11,303 bases of DNA, taken from positions 1 through 11,303 of the forward strand of contig JAEYVW010000255.1 in the NCBI GenBank assembly GCA_023429365.1, given 5' to 3'. The notes below the pieces were generated by a model. It was not told where the DNA came from. It searched no databases and saw only the letters and a list, made by a program, of their open reading frames with translations. Within the stretch, counting starts at the first letter, position 1. The number at the start of each line of letters is the position of its first letter. The position numbers and the translations under genes were made by a program. The DNA is from Bacteroidota bacterium. Its GTDB lineage: Bacteria > Bacteroidota > Bacteroidia > Chitinophagales > Chitinophagaceae. This document shows positions 6,201 through 11,303 of the stretch, piece after piece.

Positions 6201-6282
6201 TAACCACTTTCTACAACTCAGCATGGATAATGTCAATTCATACCACTTTGAATGGCCGGTCTGAGGTTTACATACCACTTTC
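6201..6282 (+). repeat. Three iterated TA(A)CCACTTT(S) motifs upstream of the head-GIN gene
   Basis: The plus strand has TAACCACTTTC (6201-6211), CATACCACTTTG (6239-6250) and CATACCACTTTC (6271-6282) within the intergenic region between divergent prfB and the lipoprotein gene at 6303. The second and third copies share 11 bases exactly. Their spacings (39 and 32 bp) are not multiples of one helical turn. They could be binding sites or chance A/C/T-rich repetition. Confidence 0.4.
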
Positions 6283-6302
6283 GCCTATTACAAACCTTAA
6301 TC

Positions 6303-7007
6303 ATGAAAAAATTGTTACTCTGTGCAACACTGGCTGCCCTGGCCTTCTCTTGCAGCAAGGAAAAACGCGAATGTCCAGGCTCAATTGAAAAAGAATTCAA
6401 CCAGACGGGATTCACTAAAGTAAAACTGGGCGATGCCAATACCGTAAGCATCACTAAAGCGGATGACTTTAGTATAAAAGCAAAGGGATGTGCTGACGAC
6501 CTGGCCGACCTCGTTATCACGATCGAACCGGGACATATCCTGGATATCCATTTTAGAAACTATAAGAATAATCGAAACCGGGTAGACTTTACAGTTACCC
6601 TCCCTGTTCTTAATGGGGTCATCCTTTCGGGAGCATCAGAAGGAGCAATAGGTGGTTTCGAAGACCAGAACCAGGTAATGAGGGTTGTCCTTTCCGGTGC
6701 ATCAAACTGTGTCGTGAATGGAACGGGCATCGATCTCTCCGCCGATATTTCAGGGGCTTCTAAACTAACTGCAACCGGCACAACAGAAAGCCTGTATGGC
6801 AATCTCAGTGGCGCTTCAAAACTGGAAGCTTTTGGCGTAACAGCAACCGAGGTGGATATTGCTGCTTCCGGCAATTCGATCGCCCGGGTCACAGCGGTTG
6901 ACAAGATCTTCGCGGATGCCAGTGGTGCCAGTATAGTTTATTATAAAGGTAATCCACCAGTTAAAAACCTGGTGACGAGTGGTGCCGGGAAGATCATCCA
7001 CGAATAA
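6303..7007 (+). CDS. Head-GIN domain lipoprotein (DUF2807 family)
   Basis: The 234-aa product begins MKKLLLCATLAALAFSCSKE, a lipoprotein signal with lipobox LAFSC (Cys17). The frame is open 17 codons further upstream, but the signal peptide fixes the start at 6303. After the lipobox comes FNQTGFTKVKLGDANTVSIT, the typical opening of the putative auto-transporter adhesin / head-GIN family. Then an imperfect repeat of about 20-22 residues recurs with the core SGAS: ILSGASEGA, VLSGASNCV, DISGASKLT, NLSGASKLE, AASGNSIAR, ADASGASIV and the final TSGAGKIIHE. This predicts a right-handed parallel beta-helix on the cell surface or in the periplasm. Its role is unknown; adhesion is only the family label. 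It ends in two consecutive TAA stops and converges with the acyltransferase gene 12 bp away, with no hairpin terminator between them. Confidence 0.9.
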   Translation: MKKLLLCATLAALAFSCSKEKRECPGSIEKEFNQTGFTKVKLGDANTVSITKADDFSIKAKGCADDLADLVITIEPGHILDIHFRNYKNNRNRVDFTVTLPVLNGVILSGASEGAIGGFEDQNQVMRVVLSGASNCVVNGTGIDLSADISGASKLTATGTTESLYGNLSGASKLEAFGVTATEVDIAASGNSIARVTAVDKIFADASGASIVYYKGNPPVKNLVTSGAGKIIHE

Positions 7008-7019
7008 TAACAACTCATT

Positions 7020-7931
7020 TCAGGTTTTATCGGGTTTCATCAAACCTGGCTCGTCAACCCACAATTTTTCATACTCCGGTTTCAATTCGTGTTTCCAGCG
7101 CTTATGGCTCCATAAGTAAAGATCGGGTTGAAGCCGGATATTTTCTTCCAGGTGACGCACATATCGCCTGATCAACTCTCCATCCGGTAGTGATTTAGGG
7201 TCATCGGCCAACAGAAAAAAATCAAAGTGATATTGTCCCCTTTTCACACGGGTGGTGGTCATCATCACCACGGGTATGCCCTGGCCTCGTGCAAACTTCT
7301 CAGGACCTTTTACAAATCCGGCAGGCTTACCCATGAAACTCAGCCAATACCCGTTGTCAGGTGATACGGGTCTTTGATCGGCACCCAGGGCGAGTAAATA
7401 TTGTTTCTTTCGCCAGGGAATAATGGCCCTCGCCATATCTGAACTGGATAATAAAGGATTTCCCCATCGCCCGCGCAGGTAAAGCACAAGGCGATTCATT
7501 ATCTTATTGCTTTGTGGCAAATAGACCGTCAGGAATGTGTAGGGTTGATTTACTCCGGTATGCACCGTCATTAGTTCCCAATTAAAAAAATGGCCAAGGT
7601 TAACCTGTACTGAACGGCCGGTGGCATGCAATTGATGAAATATTTCATAGTTGCCCGTTGCCATCCGGTTCATCGTCTGCCTGCTCGCTGACAATAGCTT
7701 CAGAGTTTCGGCCCAATGATCAACAAAATTTCGATAAAATTTTTTTGCGATCGTTTTTATTTCTTGTTCGGTTTTTTCAGGAAATGCCTGCCGGAGATTG
7801 TCAAAGACCACTTTTTTGCGGTATCCTATGACCGAGTACATCAAAAAAGCCACCAGGTCAGAAAACACGTATAAAACCGGCATAGGTAGCAGGGAGAAAA
7901 CATAGAGCATTCCGAAAACAAGCTGATACAT
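7020..7931 (-). CDS. LpxL/HtrB-family lysophospholipid (lipid A) acyltransferase
   Basis: The 303-aa product belongs to the bacterial lipid A biosynthesis acyltransferase family, which transfers a secondary acyl chain onto lipid A precursors or related lipids at the inner membrane. The N-terminus (residues 1-35, MYQLVFGMLYVFSLLPMPVL onward) is a membrane anchor. The catalytic H-X4-E motif is visible as NLGHFFNWE (His114, Glu119). Further conserved pieces are ADQRP (184-188), the GIPVV strand followed by MMTTTRVKRG, and the C-terminal DLYLWSHKRWK. Length matches the family (about 290-310 aa). It stands alone: divergent from the sulfatase across 81 bp and convergent with the head-GIN gene. AAAAGG directly before the ATG is at best a weak ribosome binding site. 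Substrate specificity (lipid A versus ornithine/other lipids) cannot be told. Confidence 0.9.
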   Translation of the reverse strand: MYQLVFGMLYVFSLLPMPVLYVFSDLVAFLMYSVIGYRKKVVFDNLRQAFPEKTEQEIKTIAKKFYRNFVDHWAETLKLLSASRQTMNRMATGNYEIFHQLHATGRSVQVNLGHFFNWELMTVHTGVNQPYTFLTVYLPQSNKIMNRLVLYLRGRWGNPLLSSSDMARAIIPWRKKQYLLALGADQRPVSPDNGYWLSFMGKPAGFVKGPEKFARGQGIPVVMMTTTRVKRGQYHFDFFLLADDPKSLPDGELIRRYVRHLEENIRLQPDLYLWSHKRWKHELKPEYEKLWVDEPGLMKPDKT

Positions 7932-8012
7932 CCTTTTGAAGATTCCTATGCAAGTTAATTTTTAATCCAATTCCCCTTAAAACATCCTAATTTTCTAACA
8001 TTAAGTTCTTGT

Positions 8013-9320
8013 ATGCGCTACAAACTTCTGCTATTTGTTTTGGTGATTTCAGCAAACCAGCTGATAATTGCCCAGTCGAGGCCAAATATCATTTTCATCC
8101 TGGCTGATGATCTTGGATACGCAGACCTTAGTTGTTATGGCCGCAAAGATTACCAGACTCCCCATCTGGATAAACTGGCTTCAGAGGGAATAAAATTTCA
8201 CAATGCATATGCCGGGTCGGCACTTTGTCACGCCCAGCCGCGTGTCATTAATGACGGGTCGTTATCCTGCCCGAACTCCCGTTGGTCTGTGGGAGCCATT
8301 GACGGGTTCAGGTCGCGATAGTCTTGTTGGGCTTTCCCCCGAATACAGACCCCTGCCAGGCCTGTTACAAAAAAACGGTTATTCGACAATCCTTATTGGA
8401 AAATGGCATTTAGGTTTTCTGCCTGAATTCAGCCCCCTGGTAAATGGCTTTGACGAATTCTTTGGTTTTCTTGGCGGGGCTACTGACTATATATCCCATA
8501 CCAATCCTGGGAACCAGCCAGATCTTTATGAAAATAACCTGCCCATCGTGAAAGAAGGATACAGTACGGATCTTTTTAAAGAAAAAGCCATACAGGTAAT
8601 ACAACGGGAACATACAAAGCCTTTTTTTCTTTGCCTCATGTTCAACGCCCCACATTGGCCATGGCAGGCTCCTGGCGATAGTATCTATCCACTGTCTGTT
8701 GAATATTGGCGAAAGGGTGGGTCACCGGAAACATTTGCCCGCATGATTAAAAGCATGGACGATGCAATTGGGGCTGTCCTTGCAGCACTGGACGAAACGT
8801 CAGCTGCCAATACTATTGTGATCTTCACCAGCGACAATGGCGGTGAAAATTTTTCGGACATGGGGCCGTTTGCTGGAAGAAAAGCCCTCTTACGCGAAGG
8901 AGGTATCCGGGTTCCAGCCATTGTACGCTGGCCTGGAAGGATAACCGCCAACAGTATTACAGACCAGGCAATCATTACCATGGATTGGAGCGCCACCATT
9001 CTATCTCTTTCAAAAACAAATTATGATCCACTATTCCCAATTGATGGCATTGACCTGACGACGGTTTGTACCGGTGAATCGAAAACTATAAAAAGAACAT
9101 TCTACTGGCGAATGACGCAACGTAACCCCCAAAAAGCGATGCGAGACGGAAACTGGAAATACTTACCGATACCGCCGGTGAATATCTTTTTGATCTTGCC
9201 AAATATCCAGGTGAAAAGAATGATTTGAAAGCAAAAAACAGAAAAATCTTTGTAAAACTAAAAAGCAAATTCAGCCAATGGGAAAAGGCTATTTTACCAC
9301 CTGTACCCTTGACTCCATAA
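8013..9320 (+). pseudogene. Cys-type sulfatase (arylsulfatase A-like), broken by two frameshifts
   Basis: Frame 1 (from ATG 8013) encodes a signal peptide (MRYKLLLFVLVISANQLIIA) and the sulfatase opening RPNIIFILADDLGYADLSCYG, with metal ligands D32/D33, and reaches Cys72 at 8226-8228. One extra base (C8229) then shifts the frame. In the next frame TPSRVSLMTGRYPARTPVGL follows, completing the C-T-P-S-R formylglycine motif. That frame continues with GKWHLG (Lys/His, about composite residues 129-134) and FTSDNGGEN (Asp/Asn 274-275). After WKYL at 9154-9165 one base is missing, and the original frame resumes with DTAGEYLFDLAKYPGEKNDL and ends PPVPLTP at TAA 9318. The total, 436 codons, fits an intact sulfatase. 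Unshifted reading stops at 8321 after 102 aa, so no active enzyme is expected. True decay or two sequencing indels are both possible. No sulfatase-modifying enzyme or glycan-use genes are adjacent. Confidence 0.9.
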
Positions 9321-9336
9321 AACCCATCCCTAAAAA

Positions 9337-10434
9337 TCAATCCGGGAACTGTGTCTTGTCGATGCCCGGGATGATCCGTATTGCATTCTTATAGTAGATT
9401 TTTTTCAGGATATCATCAGGTAATCCCATTCCATACATTGCCCAGAACGCGTGATATTTTTTGTGGTATGGAAAATATTCATCTTCGGTTTCCAAAACCC
9501 TGAAATAGGTCGCGTATTCTTCAGGCACCCAACTGTCTTTTCCAAACAGTATCCGGTCCTGGTATTTTGTAAAGAACTGTTTTGCCATGCGTGGCTGGCG
9601 CCCAAGCTCAGCGATGATCGCTCCAAATTCTACCACTACATTGGGCATTTCGTCGAGGAGCTTGCCCAGTTTGGCGAGATCATTGGGATACCACCCAAAA
9701 TGTGCGGCTATAAACGTCGTTTTGGGATGCTTTTTAAAAAGACGGTGTTGCTCTTCTATTAATGTCTCCCAGGGTGCGGGGTTTGAATCCTCTTTTTTCC
9801 GGTTTGGATGCGTGGCCAGTTCGAGCCAGCGCTCGTTGTTTTCGTCCATCGGGTCCCAGAAAGGTTTTGGATCGGCTGTATGTATCAAAACCGGGATCTT
9901 CAACTCCCCTGCTTTTTTCCAAATGGGGTCCAGCCTCGCATCGTCAACGGTGACCCGTTTACCCTGGTTATCGGTAACGGAGAACCCAAGACTTTTATAG
10001 ATCTTCAAACCCTTTGCCCCATTCTTTACATCCTCCTCCAGTTGCTTAGCCGCCGCTTCCGCCCAGCCATCAGTTCCAACACCTTTGAAATCCACGTTTG
10101 CAAAAACAATGAACCGTTTTGGAAAATGTTCTTTGACATTGGTCACTGAACTCTTCAGGCGATCACCACTTTGCCCGCTGAGATTCACCATTACATTCAT
10201 ATTTAGCTGATCCATGGCTTTGATCAAAGTACCCAGGTCCATATCAGGCATACGAAACTGGTGGTTATGAACATCGATAAATGGAAACTTTGCACGGGTT
10301 ATCTTGTGTTCAGGAACTACCAGGGTGGATGGTGGATTGTATTTTTCAAAATCCATTTTCTGTTCCGATCCGTTCGTTTGTGCTCCGGCGTAAAAGAAGG
10401 TAAACAATAAAATGATGATGATGCATTTTTTCAT
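9337..10434 (-). CDS. Exported amidohydrolase (Amidohydro_2-type TIM barrel)
   Basis: A 365-aa product with a Sec signal peptide (MKKCIIIILLFTFFYAGAQT; no proper lipobox) and a metal-dependent hydrolase barrel. The H-x-H metal site is FIDVHNHQF (His56, His58). KGLKIYKSLG supplies Lys144, VLIHTADP His185, FIAAHFGWYP His245 and ILFGKDSW Asp300, in the order expected for the amidohydrolase-2 family (ACMSD/decarboxylase-like relatives). The usual GSD around the last Asp is FGKD here. The substrate is unknown; exported members of this type in Bacteroidota are typically annotated only as amidohydrolase. It converges on the sulfatase remnant with 16 bp between stops, leaving no room for a separate hairpin terminator. 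It is divergent from the DUF4260 gene across 181 bp. Confidence 0.9.
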   Translation of the reverse strand: MKKCIIIILLFTFFYAGAQTNGSEQKMDFEKYNPPSTLVVPEHKITRAKFPFIDVHNHQFRMPDMDLGTLIKAMDQLNMNVMVNLSGQSGDRLKSSVTNVKEHFPKRFIVFANVDFKGVGTDGWAEAAAKQLEEDVKNGAKGLKIYKSLGFSVTDNQGKRVTVDDARLDPIWKKAGELKIPVLIHTADPKPFWDPMDENNERWLELATHPNRKKEDSNPAPWETLIEEQHRLFKKHPKTTFIAAHFGWYPNDLAKLGKLLDEMPNVVVEFGAIIAELGRQPRMAKQFFTKYQDRILFGKDSWVPEEYATYFRVLETEDEYFPYHKKYHAFWAMYGMGLPDDILKKIYYKNAIRIIPGIDKTQFPD

Positions 10435-10584
10435 CCTGTAAATTTATTTAGCTTACAAGATAATCGAAAAGTGAAAAAGTGGGGAATGGTTGCATGGATT
10501 TGTTGCCGGGAAGAAGGGAAGGCGGTGAGACTTCAACATATAACTAACCTGGCAGCCAGTATAATTTTAAACCCAGGTTTTTTG

Positions 10585-10592
10585 CACCTTTG
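10585..10592 (+). promoter_or_regulatory. Possible -7 element (CACCTTTG) for the DUF4260 gene
   Basis: CACCTTTG resembles TAnnTTTG with only the first base differing, and lies 23 bp before the ATG at 10616. An AT-rich TAATTTTAA stretch (10562-10570) lies about 15-20 bp further upstream. Weak evidence from position and partial match only. Confidence 0.3.
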
Positions 10593-10615
10593 CCGCTTTA
10601 AAACAACATAAATTA

Positions 10616-10969
10616 ATGAAGACGGTCATTCAACTGGAAGAAATTGCGCAGATGGCTCTGGGAATAGCAGGCCTTTATTTTTTACCATTCGAGTTTAGCT
10701 GGTGGATCTGGATACTTCTTTTCCTGGCGCCTGATATATCTATCGCAGCCTATATGTTTGGCCCCAAAACCGGCGCTTTTGTGTATAATATTTTTCATCA
10801 TCGCGGGATCGCAATTGCCATCGCAGCCGCAGGCTTTTTCACGCAACAGGATATATTGACCCTGGCAGGAACGCTTTTATATGCACATTCATCTTTCGAC
10901 AGGATGCTTGGTTACGGGCTAAAACATACCGACAATTTCAAGCATACACACCTGGGTTGGATGAAATAA
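10616..10969 (+). CDS. DUF4260 family small membrane protein
   Basis: The 117-aa product is strongly hydrophobic. Three or four membrane segments are predicted around residues 10-24, 28-47 (WWIWILLFLAPDISIAAYMFG), 61-78 (HHRGIAIAIAAAGFF) and 79-92. The signature of the DUF4260 family is visible: LAPDISIAAYM.GP..GA..YN..HH in the first half, and SSFDRMLGYGLKHTDNFKHT followed by HLGWMK at the end. The conserved His pair in NIFHHRG and the C-terminal KHTHLGW are notable, but no function is known. The start ATG follows an AT-rich leader. The next gene begins 78 bp downstream in the same direction, with no obvious terminator between them. Confidence 0.88.
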   Translation: MKTVIQLEEIAQMALGIAGLYFLPFEFSWWIWILLFLAPDISIAAYMFGPKTGAFVYNIFHHRGIAIAIAAAGFFTQQDILTLAGTLLYAHSSFDRMLGYGLKHTDNFKHTHLGWMK

Positions 10970-11047
10970 AAAGAATGATTTTTTCCCGGACGAAAAACTT
11001 TCGGAACTTTAGTCATACAGATCTTTATTACCATAAAACCAAAAACC

Positions 11048-11303
11048 ATGCTTTTGCAAAAACTGTTTCACGGTGGTTTGTGTATTGCAGCCGCCTGTCT
11101 CATCTCCTGCAATAATGCCGATGATGAAAAAGACGCCGACGCTGATACAACTACAACACCCCAGTTAAAAGAAGAGAACATAAGTTACACGGGTGACAAC
11201 ACCACGATGAACGGATTCCTTGTTTATGACGAAAACAAACAGGGCACCCGGCCTGCCGTGCTGGTGGTTCATGAATGGTGGGGCCTGAACGATTATACCA
11301 AAA
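11048..11303 (+). CDS. Dienelactone hydrolase family lipoprotein (5' part only)
   Basis: From ATG 11048 an 85-codon frame runs off the window. It starts MLLQKLFHGGLCIAAACLIS and then Cys21, a lipoprotein signal with lipobox LISC, followed by an acidic/Thr-rich linker (NNADDEKDADADTTTTPQ). The domain then begins: ISYTGDNTTMNGFLVYDENK and RPAVLVVHEWWGLNDYTK. The HEWWGLN segment is characteristic of dienelactone-hydrolase-type alpha/beta hydrolases (the conserved His-Glu/oxyanion-loop region after the first core strand). The catalytic Cys, Asp and His would lie beyond the edge. It was missed by length-limited ORF finding because it is truncated. Substrate unknown. Confidence 0.87.
   Translation, partial: MLLQKLFHGGLCIAAACLISCNNADDEKDADADTTTTPQLKEENISYTGDNTTMNGFLVYDENKQGTRPAVLVVHEWWGLNDYTK

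Noticed and set aside
8221..8235. Programmed recoding in the sulfatase, because CTT TGT C resembles the prfB CTT TGA C site
   Set aside because: There is no stop codon to cause pausing and no upstream Shine-Dalgarno-like stimulator, and slipping at CTT would lose the catalytic Cys. A one-base insertion is simpler.
9587..10000. Plus-strand open frames of 63-137 codons opposite the amidohydrolase
   Set aside because: They are antisense shadows of a gene with clear signal peptide and metal-site motifs; the translations are Ser/Phe-rich with no family match.

Overview
The window is chromosomal DNA of a Bacteroidota bacterium, most likely of the Chitinophagaceae/Sphingobacteriales type. Support for this: several PorT-like outer-membrane barrel genes with 'MKK...FAQ' signal peptides, a head-GIN (DUF2807) lipoprotein, a DUF4260 protein, a group of exported hydrolases, and TAnnTTTG-type promoter elements. 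The taxonomic call rests on protein family content only. No rRNA, tRNA, CRISPR array, transposase or phage gene was seen, and nothing resembles a defence or secretion cluster. It reads as ordinary core and peripheral chromosome with two broken genes.

Left part (1-3341, all genes on the minus strand). The left edge cuts a four-helix-bundle (23S rRNA intervening-sequence-type) gene interrupted by an in-frame TAG. Just upstream of it is a 17-copy heptamer array (CCTTGTM on plus), which abuts the stop codon of pyrR, the uracil/pyrimidine regulator-phosphoribosyltransferase. Upstream of pyrR lie three consecutive, separately terminated genes for small outer-membrane beta-barrel proteins. The two nearest pyrR are clearly paralogous in layout and the third is more divergent. 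Each ends in a good intrinsic terminator. The upstream two share the same TATGTTTG -7-like box.

Middle part (3317-7019). pruA (glutamate-semialdehyde dehydrogenase, proline catabolism) lies downstream of prfB (release factor 2) on the minus strand. prfB has an intact programmed +1 frameshift site (AGGAGG TTT CTT TGA C), so its true product of about 359 aa is encoded in two frames. A divergent plus-strand gene encodes a head-GIN lipoprotein. It converges, with only 12 bp between stops, on a minus-strand LpxL/HtrB-type acyltransferase.

Right part (7932-11303). A plus-strand Cys-type sulfatase gene carries a 1-base insertion exactly between the Cys and Thr of its C-x-P-S-R active-site motif, and a compensating 1-base loss near the C-terminus. 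As sequenced it is a pseudogene, unless these are assembly errors. It converges on an exported metal-dependent amidohydrolase (minus). Divergent from that is a small DUF4260 membrane protein, followed by the first 85 codons of a dienelactone-hydrolase-family lipoprotein that runs off the right edge.

Functionally the genes are mostly independent: pyrimidine salvage/regulation, envelope proteins, proline catabolism, translation termination, lipid A acylation and exported hydrolases. Most are monocistronic; only prfB-pruA might share a transcript.
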